Positions 51,236 to 60,719 are shown, counted from the stretch's first letter. The stretch is DNA of 64,000 nt from Altibacter sp. HG106 (GCF_028561755.1 NZ_JAQQTD010000006.1:186001-250000); one strand, 5' to 3'. Notes: generated from the letters alone by a model not told the origin. Program-made: numbers and translations.

Positions 51236-51799
51236 TTACAAAAAATTCACTTCCCCTAACGATTTTTTACACAGTTGATAGCTTCCGTAGGCCATTAACG
51301 AACCCACCACCGAACCTACCAACAAATCGCTGGGATAATGTACTCCAACGTAAATTCGACTTAACACAAAAAGAAGCGGCCAAAGAAACGCGATAACTAT
51401 CCATTTCGTATGCTTCCGAAGCGCTAATGCGACAAAAACAGTAATGGAAAAACTAGAGGCGGCATGCCCTGAAAAGAAACTATAATTGGAAGGTGTTTGT
51501 AGTACCTGAATCAACTCACTTAGAGCTTCCACATTATTGGGGCGAAGTCGGGCGACACTTTCTTTAACAATATCCACAGACAAGATGGTTATTCCGAAGG
51601 AAAACAATAGAAAATAAATAACACCTAAGCCAATCCTCATCTTGTAATAATAGAGCAGCAACACAAAGAAAAGAATGAAAAGCGGCGTCCAGGTTTCAAT
51701 TTGAGTCACGAACAACCAAAACCCGTCAAACTCTTCGATACGTAAATTATTGAGGAAAATAAAGAGTTCGCGATCCCACTGTTTTAGGGTATCCCACAT
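51236..51799 (-). CDS. PAP2-family phosphatase
   Basis: A 187-residue integral membrane acid phosphatase of the PAP2 type. The three signature motifs are present: KESVARLRP, FFSGHAASS, and SRIYVGVHYPSDLLVG. About five membrane helices. Members remove phosphate from undecaprenyl diphosphate, phosphatidate or lipid A. Which substrate applies is not clear. It starts directly after the tatA stop codon on the same strand. Confidence 0.88.
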   Translation of the reverse strand: MWDTLKQWDRELFIFLNNLRIEEFDGFWLFVTQIETWTPLFILFFVLLLYYYKMRIGLGVIYFLLFSFGITILSVDIVKESVARLRPNNVEALSELIQVLQTPSNYSFFSGHAASSFSITVFVALALRKHTKWIVIAFLWPLLFVLSRIYVGVHYPSDLLVGSVVGSLMAYGSYQLCKKSLGEVNFL

Positions 51800-52087
51800 C
51801 TAGAGATCGCGTTTTACAGAACCGGCCACATCGTTAATATCTTCCTTTACTTTATCGATCTCCTTTCGCACATCTTTGGTAATATCGACATCCACTCCGT
51901 GCTTCTCAGCACTCTTAGTGATCTCCGATTTGATATCGTTGGTCGCATCCTTAATCTGACGCATGCCCTTGCCCAGACCACGAGCAATTTCCGGCACCTT
52001 ATCGGCTCCAAATACCATGAGGACGATAAAGAGAATAAAGGCAATTTCGGCGCCACTAATAAAAAGAGGAAGGCTTGTACCTATCAT
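51800..52087 (-). CDS. tatA: Twin-arginine translocase subunit TatA/TatB-like
   Basis: A 95-residue protein with one N-terminal membrane helix, the conserved turn FGADKVPEIARGLGKGMRQIKD and an amphipathic helix, then a charged tail. It fits the pore-forming TatA/E-type component of the Sec-independent export system for folded proteins. The start was set at 52087 (MIGTSLPLFISG); five residues upstream in-frame are unlikely to belong. It is followed without a gap by the PAP2 gene. No tatC is in the window. Confidence 0.88.
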   Translation of the reverse strand: MIGTSLPLFISGAEIAFILFIVLMVFGADKVPEIARGLGKGMRQIKDATNDIKSEITKSAEKHGVDVDITKDVRKEIDKVKEDINDVAGSVKRDL

Positions 52088-52143
52088 ACTACAAATATAC
52101 AATTCCTTCTGATTCGTAGCAGGCTTCTACCCTATTATCCCAT

Positions 52144-52174
52144 AAAAAAGCCCCACATTGCTGTGAGGCTTTTT
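52144..52174 (-). terminator. Terminator after the M1 peptidase gene
   Basis: Stem AAAAAGCC/GGCTTTTT (52145-52152 with 52167-52174), extended inside by CACA/TGTG, four-base loop. On the minus strand it ends in T. The shape is symmetrical enough to work in both directions. Confidence 0.78.
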
Positions 52175-52189
52175 GGGATGAGTGCATGC

Positions 52190-54496
52190 TTAGTCACCCT
52201 TTACTTCTTCCTTGAATTTATTAAACTCACCTAAGGTTTTACGCTTTGGCCAGGTATTATTTGTTGTATCGATATCAGCCGTTTCTTCATCAGGGTCAAC
52301 GACGATCTTGGTAATTTCCTTATCGGAAGCAATTACCTTTCCAACGGTCTTATCGTTTTTTCTCCAGATTTGCGCCGGATAGGTGATGCGTTCCGTGGAA
52401 CCATCACTATAGGTATATTCGGCAATGATTGGCATCGGGATACCACCCGGTTTTTCGAAGACCACTTCATAGAAGAATTTAGGCTTCTTCAGTTTAGAAC
52501 GCTCGGAAGCATCCACATTATCCATAATGTATTCCTGAAGCGTGGTCACCTCATCGAGAGAGGCCGTTTTCATGCTTTCTTCATAATCTTCACTTCCTTC
52601 TTCTACCAAATATACTAGTGGCGGAAGATCGCTTTCCTTCATACCGCGAGCCTCCATCATTTCTCGTACTTGCTGATTCATTTTTGAGGTCACATAGAAT
52701 TTCTTTACGTCCTGAACTCCAATATCGGTATAGTCGGTAGTGTAAAACCAGGCTCTCCAGAACCAGTCCAAATCAACTGCCGAAGCATCTTCCATCGTTC
52801 GGAAGAAATCCTCAGGTGTAGGATGTTTGAACATCCAACGTTGCGAATAGGTTCTAAAAGCATAGTCAAATAAATCACGCCCCATAATTGTTTCCCGTAG
52901 GATATTTAATCCCGTAGCGGGCTTCGCATAGGCATTGGCTCCAAAACTATAGGTATTAAGTCCTTTGGTCATAATAGGAGCAATATTATCTTGGTCGCTC
53001 GCCATATAATCTACAATATTCTTGGCAGGACCACGTCGTGAAGGATACGCCTGATTTGGTGCAACTGCTTCCGGGTATTCTTCTCCAAAATCTTGTTCTG
53101 CAACATACTGTACAAAGGTGTTGATCCCTTCGTCCATCCAGGTCCATTGACGCTCATCACTATTTACGATCATTGGGAAGAAGTTGTGCCCCACCTCGTG
53201 GATAATCACACTCATCATTCCGTATTTGGTACGTTCGCTATAGTTTCCATCTTCATCGGGACGACCGTAGTTCCAGCAGATCATTGGGTATTCCATTCCC
53301 TGATTTTTCGCATGAACCGAAATCGCCTTATGATAAGGATAATCAAAAGTCATTCGTGAATACGATTTCAAGGTGCTGGCGACTACGCGAGTGGACCAAT
53401 CTTCCCAGAGCGGGTTTCCTTCCGGAGGATATACCGAAACGGCCATGACATCGCGATTTCCGATCTTAACAGCCATCATGTCCCAAATATATCGTCTCGA
53501 CGTTGCGAATCCGTAATCACGCACGTTTTCAGCCTTGAATTTCCACGTTTTCTTCTGCGTTGAAAAGCCTTTCGAGGCTGCCTCTGCTTCTTCTTGAGTT
53601 ACAATGATTACTGGCTTGTCGTATGACTTCTTAGCGCGTTCGTAGCGATCCATCATGGTTTTGGAAAACACCTCTTTTCGGTTCAAAAGCTTTCCAGTAG
53701 CATCTAAGGTATGATCGGCCGGTACCGTGATATTCACTTCAAAATCACCAAACGGTAGCGCAAACTCATCGCGCCCCCAAAACTGACTATTTTGCCATCC
53801 TTCCACATCGCTGTAAACAGCCATTCGTGGATAGAATTGAGCAATTACATAACCTCTGTTTCCATCGGCAAAGGTTTCAAAACCACTACGAGCTCTGTCA
53901 ATAGTATGCTCGGGAATGTTGTACCACCACTTGATGGAAAAAGAAAAAGACGCACCGGTTTCTAACGCTTTCGGCATCTCCACGCGCATCATGGTTCGGT
54001 TAATGGTATACGGTAACGGGTTTCCTTTTTCGTTCTTTACCTCCTGAATTTTGAATCCACCATCAAATCCGGCGCCCATGTATTTACCTACAAACGAACT
54101 TGCCAGTTCTGCCGGAGCGGCACCGCTGGGTTCAATTAAGGGCGACTTAGAATCTTGGGCACGCACGTTCTGATCGAGCTGCACCCAAAGATATTCAAGA
54201 GCATCAGGTGAATTATTGGTATAGGTGATGGTCTCATTTCCGTAGATACGAGCCTTTTCATCATCGAGTTCGATGTCCATCACATAATCTGCCTGTTGTT
54301 GATAGTAGTTGGGTCCCGGAGCTCCGTTGGGAGATCGGTACATATTGGGAGTAGAAAACTCTTCGTACAATTGCTTAAAGCGGTTGTTATTGTAGTGCCC
54401 CGGTTTGCGGGCTTCTGTTTCCCCTTCTTCTTGTGCCTGTGCCCATCCGGCCATCAAGATCACAAAAAAGAGGGTTAAAAATCTTTTGAAATTCAT
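52190..54496 (-). CDS. M1-family metallopeptidase
   Basis: A 768-residue exported peptidase. Signal peptide MNFKRFLTLFFVILMAGWAQ. The zinc motif HEVGHNFFPMIVNSDERQWT followed by WMDEG gives HExxH with the Glu 18 residues on, as in M1. Upstream, the substrate-binding GxMEN is changed to QGMEYP. The C-terminal part (from about 640) has a beta-type region. The function is probably periplasmic or surface peptide processing. A DUF6702 protein and two carboxypeptidase-regulatory-domain proteins follow upstream on the same strand, a conserved neighbourhood. Confidence 0.9.
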   Translation of the reverse strand: MNFKRFLTLFFVILMAGWAQAQEEGETEARKPGHYNNNRFKQLYEEFSTPNMYRSPNGAPGPNYYQQQADYVMDIELDDEKARIYGNETITYTNNSPDALEYLWVQLDQNVRAQDSKSPLIEPSGAAPAELASSFVGKYMGAGFDGGFKIQEVKNEKGNPLPYTINRTMMRVEMPKALETGASFSFSIKWWYNIPEHTIDRARSGFETFADGNRGYVIAQFYPRMAVYSDVEGWQNSQFWGRDEFALPFGDFEVNITVPADHTLDATGKLLNRKEVFSKTMMDRYERAKKSYDKPVIIVTQEEAEAASKGFSTQKKTWKFKAENVRDYGFATSRRYIWDMMAVKIGNRDVMAVSVYPPEGNPLWEDWSTRVVASTLKSYSRMTFDYPYHKAISVHAKNQGMEYPMICWNYGRPDEDGNYSERTKYGMMSVIIHEVGHNFFPMIVNSDERQWTWMDEGINTFVQYVAEQDFGEEYPEAVAPNQAYPSRRGPAKNIVDYMASDQDNIAPIMTKGLNTYSFGANAYAKPATGLNILRETIMGRDLFDYAFRTYSQRWMFKHPTPEDFFRTMEDASAVDLDWFWRAWFYTTDYTDIGVQDVKKFYVTSKMNQQVREMMEARGMKESDLPPLVYLVEEGSEDYEESMKTASLDEVTTLQEYIMDNVDASERSKLKKPKFFYEVVFEKPGGIPMPIIAEYTYSDGSTERITYPAQIWRKNDKTVGKVIASDKEITKIVVDPDEETADIDTTNNTWPKRKTLGEFNKFKEEVKGD

Positions 54497-54561
54497 ACGT
54501 ATGTTATTCTGGGTTTAGTAAACTGGTTAAAAATAATTGTTCTCGCAGGCTCTTTCGGAAT

Positions 54562-55068
54562 TCATTTAAATTTTAACATTCCTTTAGGATTTTCAGCCGT
54601 CAGAATCATGCTCTTTCGGTCTTTTCCCTTTTTGACATGAACAATATTCTGCTGCTCTTCAAAAAGATCTTGTAGTATCGCATTCTCAATGGTAATAGAC
54701 TCAAAATTTGAAACCGCTTCTACTTCAATATACACCTTTACCATATCAACGTCGTACTCCCTTCCGATATACGTCAATTTTACGGGTAAATCATCTACCT
54801 GTATCGATACTTTCTGAAGGATATATTGTTGAAGCAAGGTCTCATCCGCTTCCGTCTCCTTCGTCGTTGCCAGGGATACATCCTCCCGATATCGCTGCTG
54901 AAGAACGTCTTCTAAATCATCAATAAAAATGTTCGAAATGATCTGTAGGGAACCTGCCTTTGGCGCGTATTCAATTTTGGTAACACTTACATAAAACTTA
55001 TGCTCGGTTTTAGCGCCGAGAAGTACAGGAAATACAGCAAGTAAGATAAGGGTAGAAAGAAACTTCAT
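54562..55068 (-). CDS. DUF6702 exported protein
   Basis: A 168-residue protein with a signal peptide (MKFLSTLILLAVFPVLLGAK) and a beta-rich region beginning HKFYVSVTKIEYAPKAGSLQ, ending IVHVKKGKDRKSMILTAENPK. It fits DUF6702, a Bacteroidota family usually placed next to M1 peptidases and to proteins with carboxypeptidase regulatory domains. The exact role is unknown. It lies on the same strand 65 bases upstream of the M1 gene start. Confidence 0.75.
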   Translation of the reverse strand: MKFLSTLILLAVFPVLLGAKTEHKFYVSVTKIEYAPKAGSLQIISNIFIDDLEDVLQQRYREDVSLATTKETEADETLLQQYILQKVSIQVDDLPVKLTYIGREYDVDMVKVYIEVEAVSNFESITIENAILQDLFEEQQNIVHVKKGKDRKSMILTAENPKGMLKFK

Positions 55069-55124
55069 TTTCGTTAAGGTTTCAAAATGTATAGGACGTT
55101 ACGTAGTGTAGAATGTTACAAATA

Positions 55125-55913
55125 TTATTCCTCTTTTTCGGGCAGTCTGCTTCGGTATTCCAACGCCGAACGCGTCAAGGCTTCCCAAACTCCGTTGTAA
55201 TTCTCAATACGAAAGTCGCGCTCTATTTCTGTGGTCTCTAAACAGAAGAGCAAGAACTCTTGTAATCGCTCTTCGGGTATTTGGAAGGCATCCCAAAAAA
55301 AGGCTGTTCCGTAACTCGCTTTCAGATTTTCTAGGGTGGTGTTTTCGGCATCCCATTTTCGACGTAATTTCAATTTTCGATAATACCCACTGATGTATTT
55401 GTAAAGCCCTTCTAAATTCACCGCCGTAGGAGCGATAACCTGCCCCATTAAATTAGGAATCTTTTCTTCCTGCACCCCTTGAAACCCCGGAATACCTACA
55501 TCGTAGAAGTTAATAGTGTCAATAATCTCGATGCGTCGCAGGTCGCGCTCTACATCACCAGACAATCGTGGAAAAAGCAGCACCTCATCCAATTCATTGA
55601 CGAGTTCGTCTAAGATTATTTTGAGCGTTCCACGCTCGTATAGTTCCGAAGAAATCACGATTGTTTGAGGTTGGTACTTAAGGGAAGAAAAAAACAGGGT
55701 GTCATTTTTACGAACAGGAATCCGAAAACTTCCATCTTCATTTGTGATCGTGCGTTGTTCTAAGCTTATGTTGATCACATGAATGCCTTCAACATCTGTG
55801 GTATTCTGCAACGTCCCTTCCAGTGTTTTTTGTTGTCCCCAGCTGATCAGGTAGCTGCTAAAACAACAAAGGATACAGATTTTAATTTTGAGCGCGCGAC
55901 TTATACAATTCAC
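55125..55913 (-). CDS. Exported protein with carboxypeptidase-regulatory-like domain, copy 1
   Basis: A 262-residue exported protein: signal (about 1-27), then a CarboxypepD_reg-type beta sandwich (about 30-110; TLQNTTDVEGIHVINISLEQ, TNEDGSFRIPV, ELDEVLLF). The rest (about 110-262) has LRRIEIIDTINFYDVGI and an alpha-rich end, without a peptidase motif. Such domains serve as docking or plug regions of outer-membrane proteins. Its start overlaps the previous gene's end by 32 bases. It is a paralogue of the protein at 55882-56694. Confidence 0.72.
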   Translation of the reverse strand: MNCISRALKIKICILCCFSSYLISWGQQKTLEGTLQNTTDVEGIHVINISLEQRTITNEDGSFRIPVRKNDTLFFSSLKYQPQTIVISSELYERGTLKIILDELVNELDEVLLFPRLSGDVERDLRRIEIIDTINFYDVGIPGFQGVQEEKIPNLMGQVIAPTAVNLEGLYKYISGYYRKLKLRRKWDAENTTLENLKASYGTAFFWDAFQIPEERLQEFLLFCLETTEIERDFRIENYNGVWEALTRSALEYRSRLPEKEE

Positions 55914-56694
55914 TTTGTTGGTGTAAATGTTCGAGCAAACGAATTTCGTTCGTCTCCTTCAACAATTCAGGTTTGAGTCCGTTTTCCTCCACAAAATAGA
56001 TAAAGTCATTCACACGCGAACCCTCAATTTGAAATGTTTCGGTGATGTAGGCATTGCTGAAACGTTGTCGTAAGGCAACCGTTAAGGCCTCCTTGGTCGC
56101 AACCACCTCTTTAGACGATTGTTTTTTCTGCGGAAATAAGACGCCTACCAACCCTAGTAAGTTGGCACCCGCTTGATTGGCACCCTGATTCAAAGCTTCG
56201 GCTGCCGCATTCCCCTGAATTCGACTTTGACGGTCGGGCCGGAAATCCATATTAAACTCTAGATTCTCGTAAGACAGATCGAATCCCGTTCCTACGGTAG
56301 AAACCTTTATTCGGTTTACATCGGCGATCACATTTCCGCTAAGATCATAGGGACGCACAATCACCTCTTCTAATTCATTGACCGCAGGATTCAAATAAAT
56401 ACGCAAGCGCTTAGTATCTATTACGCCAGCATCTACGATAACTTTGAATGATTGAAATTGAATCGCGGAAACCAAAATGCGATCCTGCGCTGCTACCTCC
56501 AACGAAAAAGAACCGTCGGCATCAGTCACCGCCCCCTTTTGAGACGAGATGTTGTATAAATTGATTCCTTCAACATCTTCTCCCTGTGGCGCCGTTACTT
56601 GCCCGTTAATTAGGATCCGCTCCACTTCCTGAGCCTGCACTCCTAGTTGACCAAACAACAAAACAACACATATGACGATACGAAGAGGATTCAT
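55882..56694 (-). CDS. Exported protein with carboxypeptidase-regulatory-like domain, copy 2
   Basis: A 270-residue exported protein with a signal peptide (MNPLRIVICVVLLFGQLGVQ) and the same order of parts as its neighbour: VEGINLYNISSQKGAVTDAD, then NELEEVIVRPYDLSGNVI, then an alpha-rich half with ASKEV-type charged segments. The two proteins share residues such as NELxEV and DVEGI. The overlap of 32 bases with the next gene suggests translational coupling. The role is unknown; a function in the peptidase cluster is inferred from gene order. Confidence 0.72.
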   Translation of the reverse strand: MNPLRIVICVVLLFGQLGVQAQEVERILINGQVTAPQGEDVEGINLYNISSQKGAVTDADGSFSLEVAAQDRILVSAIQFQSFKVIVDAGVIDTKRLRIYLNPAVNELEEVIVRPYDLSGNVIADVNRIKVSTVGTGFDLSYENLEFNMDFRPDRQSRIQGNAAAEALNQGANQAGANLLGLVGVLFPQKKQSSKEVVATKEALTVALRQRFSNAYITETFQIEGSRVNDFIYFVEENGLKPELLKETNEIRLLEHLHQQSELYKSRAQN

Positions 56695-56752
56695 ATTTTA
56701 AAAATACGCATCATTTCCTAATAAATATCATAAGAAGGCTGTGAAGGTTTGT

Positions 56753-56760
56753 TAAATTTG
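56753..56760 (+). promoter_or_regulatory. Candidate -7 box for pepE
   Basis: TAAATTTG matches TAnnTTTG, 20 bases before the pepE ATG. No -33 TTG at the usual place. Confidence 0.35.
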
Positions 56761-56780
56761 TCTTTCTCAAGTCGAAATTC

Positions 56781-57485
56781 ATGAAAAATCTTCTTCTGGC
56801 AAGTACTTCAACGCTGTACAAAGGCGCCTATCTCGAGTATCTAATGACAGCATTGAAGGAGTTATATTCGGAAGCAGAAACAATTTGTTTTGTACCGTAT
56901 GCCCGCCCCGGAGGTATCTCTTTTGATGAGTACACCAAAAATGTTTCCGAAGCTTTTCAACAAATCGACAAAAATGTGAACGGTATTCATACGTTTGAAG
57001 ACCCCGAGGAAGCGATTGTGACGGCCGAAGCATTGTTCGTAGGGGGCGGCAATACTTTTGTTCTGCTGAACAGCTTATATCAGCTCAATCTATTGCCCCT
57101 GCTGCGCGACCGGATTTTTGAAGGACTACCCTATCTGGGTACGAGTGCCGGCTCGAACCTCTGCGGAATCACCATGCAAACCACCAATGACATGCCTATT
57201 GTGTATCCCCCTTCGTTCAAAACCTTGGGCGCTGTGCCGTTTAATATCAATCCGCATTACCTGGACCCTCCAACCCATTCGGAACATATGGGGGAAACCC
57301 GCGAAACTCGAATTCGCGAATTTCACACCTATCACAACATACCCGTTGTGGGGCTGCGCGAAGGCAGCTGGCTTCGGGTGAAGGACGAAGACATCACACT
57401 TCACGGCGTACCCAAGGCACGGATTTTTGAGCAAGGGAAAGCGGCCGTTGAAATTGAATCCGGCACCAAAATTGACTACCTTTAA
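56781..57485 (+). CDS. pepE: Dipeptidase E (peptidase S51)
   Basis: Hydrolyses dipeptides with an N-terminal aspartate. The 234-residue cytosolic serine peptidase has VGGGNTFVLLNSLY, the nucleophile elbow GTSAGSNLCG with Ser122, and NINPHYLDPP with the catalytic His. The length is standard. It precedes the M15-type gene by two bases on the same strand. No signal peptide is present, as expected for this family. Confidence 0.92.
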   Translation: MKNLLLASTSTLYKGAYLEYLMTALKELYSEAETICFVPYARPGGISFDEYTKNVSEAFQQIDKNVNGIHTFEDPEEAIVTAEALFVGGGNTFVLLNSLYQLNLLPLLRDRIFEGLPYLGTSAGSNLCGITMQTTNDMPIVYPPSFKTLGAVPFNINPHYLDPPTHSEHMGETRETRIREFHTYHNIPVVGLREGSWLRVKDEDITLHGVPKARIFEQGKAAVEIESGTKIDYL

Positions 57486-57487
57486 AC

Positions 57488-58231
57488 ATGAATAGAAAAC
57501 AATTCATTACCACTACCCTTTGTGCGTCTGCCGGAATTGCACTTATCCCTCATATTACCATGGCTGCAACATCTAATGACTACACCCGCAATCAACTTAT
57601 TGGCAAAGGCAATCCAGAACTCACCGGTTCGACCTATCTAACTACCATGCATCAAGAGACCGCCGCGGCTTTTGCCAAAATGAAAGCGGCAGCGGCTCAA
57701 GACAATATTGCGATTGAGGTAGTTTCGGCCTATCGCAGCTTTCAGCGTCAAAAGGAAATCTTCGAAAGAAAATATACCGAGTTTACGAACAACGGACTCG
57801 ACCCTCTAGACACCATCGAAAAGATTATCGAATACTCCACCCTACCCGGCACTTCCAGACATCATTGGGGGACCGATCTCGATATCATCGATGCCAACGG
57901 TCGCCCGCGCCCGCGAAGCGTACTTCAAGCCAAACACTTTCACGGCAACGGCCCTTTTTGTAAGTTGAAGGAATGGCTTAATGTTTATGCTTCCGATTTT
58001 GGCTTTTATGAGGTCTATACGAACAATGCACAGCGCAAAGGCTTTAATTATGAACCCTGGCATATGAGCTATGCGCCGGTCTCCAAACCAATGCTGCAGG
58101 GGTACAAAGCTTTGGATGTCGGTGAAATCTTGAGAGAAGAACAGGTGCTTGGCAACGCCTATTTTACCGCAGATTTTATAGAACGCTACCGAAGAGAGCA
58201 CATTCTGGATATTAATCCGGAACTACTATAA
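57488..58231 (+). CDS. M15-family D-Ala-D-Ala carboxypeptidase-like protein
   Basis: A 247-residue exported peptidase of the VanY type. The N-terminus MNRKQFITTTLCASAGIALI is a signal-like sequence; it has N-R-K rather than the twin-arginine R-R. The zinc motif is SRHHWGTDLDI and the second half EPWHMSY; VVSAYRSFQRQKEIF precedes. Such enzymes trim peptidoglycan stem peptides. The gene follows pepE closely. Confidence 0.87.
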   Translation: MNRKQFITTTLCASAGIALIPHITMAATSNDYTRNQLIGKGNPELTGSTYLTTMHQETAAAFAKMKAAAAQDNIAIEVVSAYRSFQRQKEIFERKYTEFTNNGLDPLDTIEKIIEYSTLPGTSRHHWGTDLDIIDANGRPRPRSVLQAKHFHGNGPFCKLKEWLNVYASDFGFYEVYTNNAQRKGFNYEPWHMSYAPVSKPMLQGYKALDVGEILREEQVLGNAYFTADFIERYRREHILDINPELL

Positions 58232-58305
58232 CGTGCTTTTTCTGAAACCGAGGTAAGGTCTCATTGCATCCGCTTTCGTATCTTTAAGGCATCAAATACG
58301 GAACT

Positions 58306-59070
58306 ATGAGACGCAGTAGTTGGAAAATCCGAATCTTTATTGGCTTGGCCATTGTAGCCTTCGCTTTCTTCAAGAAATGCGCCAATACTGAAGAAAACCC
58401 GTATACGGGCAAAACACAGGTAATTTCCATGGATCCACAGGAAGAGATTGCTATCGGACTCCAAAGTGCGCCGCAACTTGCAGAACAATACGGCGGACTC
58501 TATCCAGACGATCGTATGCAAAACTATGTTGACATGGTGGGAAAGAAGCTCGTAGACAATACCATGGCTCGAGAAACACCCTATCAATATGAATTCCACT
58601 TGTTAGCCGACCCTCAAACCGTTAATGCATTTGCCCTACCTGGCGGACAAGTGTTTATTACTTACGCCTTGTATTCCAAACTTGAAAACGAAGACCAGTT
58701 AGCCGGTGTTCTGGGACACGAAATAGGACATGTTCTGGGGCGTCATTCCGCCGAACGTATTGCCAATACCGAATTTTGGCAGACTATTTCACAAGGCGCA
58801 AACGTTGGAGCGGATGCAGGCGGACTCGTAGCCGGAATTGGTCAAAATGTGTTGCTAGGCAACGGACGAGAAGATGAGTTGGAAAGTGATGACCTGGGCG
58901 TCCGATTTATGATCCGAGCCGGGTACGATCCTCGGGAAATGATTACCGTAATGCAAATTCTTAAGGCGGCAGCAGGCCCCAATCGAGCGCCGGAATTTAA
59001 AAGTACGCATCCCGATCCCGACAATCGAATTGAACAAATTGAAGCGGCCATTGAAAAATATGGCGGATAA
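58306..59070 (+). CDS. M48-family metallopeptidase
   Basis: A 254-residue membrane-associated zinc peptidase. One N-terminal hydrophobic segment (about 8-22) precedes Lys-Lys-Cys. The zinc motif VLGHEIGHVLGRHSAE has His138, Glu139 and His142, and the third ligand is the Glu in DELESDDLG. It fits the BepA/Ste24-like group that works on misfolded outer-membrane or exported proteins. A weak promoter-like TATCTTTA (58279-58286) lies upstream. It stands alone between the M15 gene and gpmI. Confidence 0.88.
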   Translation: MRRSSWKIRIFIGLAIVAFAFFKKCANTEENPYTGKTQVISMDPQEEIAIGLQSAPQLAEQYGGLYPDDRMQNYVDMVGKKLVDNTMARETPYQYEFHLLADPQTVNAFALPGGQVFITYALYSKLENEDQLAGVLGHEIGHVLGRHSAERIANTEFWQTISQGANVGADAGGLVAGIGQNVLLGNGREDELESDDLGVRFMIRAGYDPREMITVMQILKAAAGPNRAPEFKSTHPDPDNRIEQIEAAIEKYGG

Positions 59071-59121
59071 TTGAGAACCGCTTCCGGTTAATTTCCTACA
59101 TCCTTCCCTTTTTTTTGTTCG

Positions 59122-59129
59122 TATCTTTG
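59122..59129 (+). promoter_or_regulatory. Candidate -7 box for gpmI
   Basis: TATCTTTG, exact TAnnTTTG, ends four bases before the gpmI ATG at 59134, which would give a leaderless or nearly leaderless mRNA. No -33 TTG at normal spacing. Confidence 0.4.
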
Positions 59130-59133
59130 TGTT

Positions 59134-60648
59134 ATGCATAAAAAGACCATCCTACTTATTCTAGACGGTTGGGGCATCTCTCAAAACAAAGATGTTTCTG
59201 CCATTGCTCAAGCGCAAACCCCTTTTATCGACAGCCTCTACGGCATCTACCCGAACGCCCAACTATGGACTCACGGAGAACATGTAGGCTTACCAGAAGG
59301 CCAAATGGGGAATAGTGAAGTAGGACACATGAATTTAGGTGCGGGTCGTATCGTATACCAGGACCTGGCGAAAATTAATCGAGCGGTGGCCCAAGGAACC
59401 CTTAAGGAGGAGGCAGTGCTTCAAGAAGCCTTTCAATATGCCAAGCGTCATCAAAAAAAGATCCATTTCTTAGGACTGGTTTCGGATGGCGGGGTTCATT
59501 CTCACATTGATCACCTCAAAGGATTGCTGGAGGCTGCAACAGACGAAGGTCTTCACGAAGTGTACGTACATGCCTTTACCGACGGCCGGGATGTGGATCC
59601 TAAGTCGGGTGCCGGGTTTATCGCCCAGTTAGAATCGATTTTAAAGCAAACGACCGGAAAACTCGCAACGGTGACAGGTCGGTATTTTGCCATGGATCGC
59701 GATAAACGTTGGGAACGGGTCAAAAAGGCCTATGACGCCATTTGCTTCGGAAAAGGCACTGCCACCACGAATGCTTCGGAGAGCATCAAAAAGCGATATG
59801 AAGAAGGAATGACAGACGAGTTTATGGAGCCTTTAATTGTCACCGAAAATGAGCATCCGGTGGGGACGCTTTCCGAAGACGATGTGGTGATCTTCTTCAA
59901 TTTCAGAACCGATCGCGGACGCCAGCTTACGGAAGTATTAACGCAGCAGGACCATACTGAGTACGACATGAAAAAAGGAACATACCATTATGTTACGCTT
60001 ACCAATTACGACGACTCTTTTGAAAACATTCACGTGATTTTCAATAAAGAAAATATCAAACAAACGTTAGGAGAAGTAGTAGCGGCCCACGGGAAGAAAC
60101 AGGTTCGTATTGCCGAAACAGAAAAATATCCGCACGTTACCTTCTTTTTTAACGGCGGAAATGAAACGCCTTTTGAAGGAGAAGAGCGCATCTTATGTCC
60201 TTCCCCCAAGGTAGCAACCTACGATCTCAAGCCCGAAATGAGCGCGTTTGAAATACGCGATAAAATTCTTCCTGTCATCCAGGCGGAAGCGGCCGATTTT
60301 ATTTGCTTGAATTTTGCAAATCCGGACATGGTAGGACATACCGGTGTTTTTGAAGCTGCCATTAAAGCGTGTGAAACGGTAGATAGTTGCACTCAAAGTA
60401 TTGTGGAAGCTGCGCTGGAACACGGCTACGCGACACTCATTATTGCAGATCATGGAAACAGCGAGATGATGCGTAACCCAGACGGCTCTCCCAATACGGC
60501 CCATACCACCAATCCGGTTCCATTGATTGTGGTGGACCCAGACGTTAAAGAAGTTAAAAACGGCGTTCTAGGTGACATAGCTCCTACGCTACTATCGCTT
60601 ATGGGAATTCCGCAGCCAGAAGCCATGACAGGACAGAGCTTGTTATAA
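59134..60648 (+). CDS. gpmI: 2,3-bisphosphoglycerate-independent phosphoglycerate mutase
   Basis: Interconverts 3- and 2-phosphoglycerate in glycolysis, with two Mn ions. The 504-residue enzyme has LLILDGWGIS (Asp11), GNSEVGHMN with the phosphorylated Ser61, and later the metal motifs NFRTDRGRQL, NFANPDMVGHTG and IIADHGNSEMM. It is of standard length and complete. It stands in a transcription unit with its own candidate promoter; the next gene has a separate one. Confidence 0.96.
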   Translation: MHKKTILLILDGWGISQNKDVSAIAQAQTPFIDSLYGIYPNAQLWTHGEHVGLPEGQMGNSEVGHMNLGAGRIVYQDLAKINRAVAQGTLKEEAVLQEAFQYAKRHQKKIHFLGLVSDGGVHSHIDHLKGLLEAATDEGLHEVYVHAFTDGRDVDPKSGAGFIAQLESILKQTTGKLATVTGRYFAMDRDKRWERVKKAYDAICFGKGTATTNASESIKKRYEEGMTDEFMEPLIVTENEHPVGTLSEDDVVIFFNFRTDRGRQLTEVLTQQDHTEYDMKKGTYHYVTLTNYDDSFENIHVIFNKENIKQTLGEVVAAHGKKQVRIAETEKYPHVTFFFNGGNETPFEGEERILCPSPKVATYDLKPEMSAFEIRDKILPVIQAEAADFICLNFANPDMVGHTGVFEAAIKACETVDSCTQSIVEAALEHGYATLIIADHGNSEMMRNPDGSPNTAHTTNPVPLIVVDPDVKEVKNGVLGDIAPTLLSLMGIPQPEAMTGQSLL

Positions 60649-60693
60649 GATTTCCTTCTTCCGATAAAACTTTATCCCTGCTATAATTCTTTG

Positions 60694-60701
60694 TAATTTT
60701 G
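60694..60701 (+). promoter_or_regulatory. Candidate -7 box for the HAD gene
   Basis: TAATTTTG fits TAnnTTTG, 18 bases before the ATG at 60720. No -33 TTG seen. Confidence 0.4.
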
Positions 60702-60719
60702 CAGTCGATTGTTACCCCT

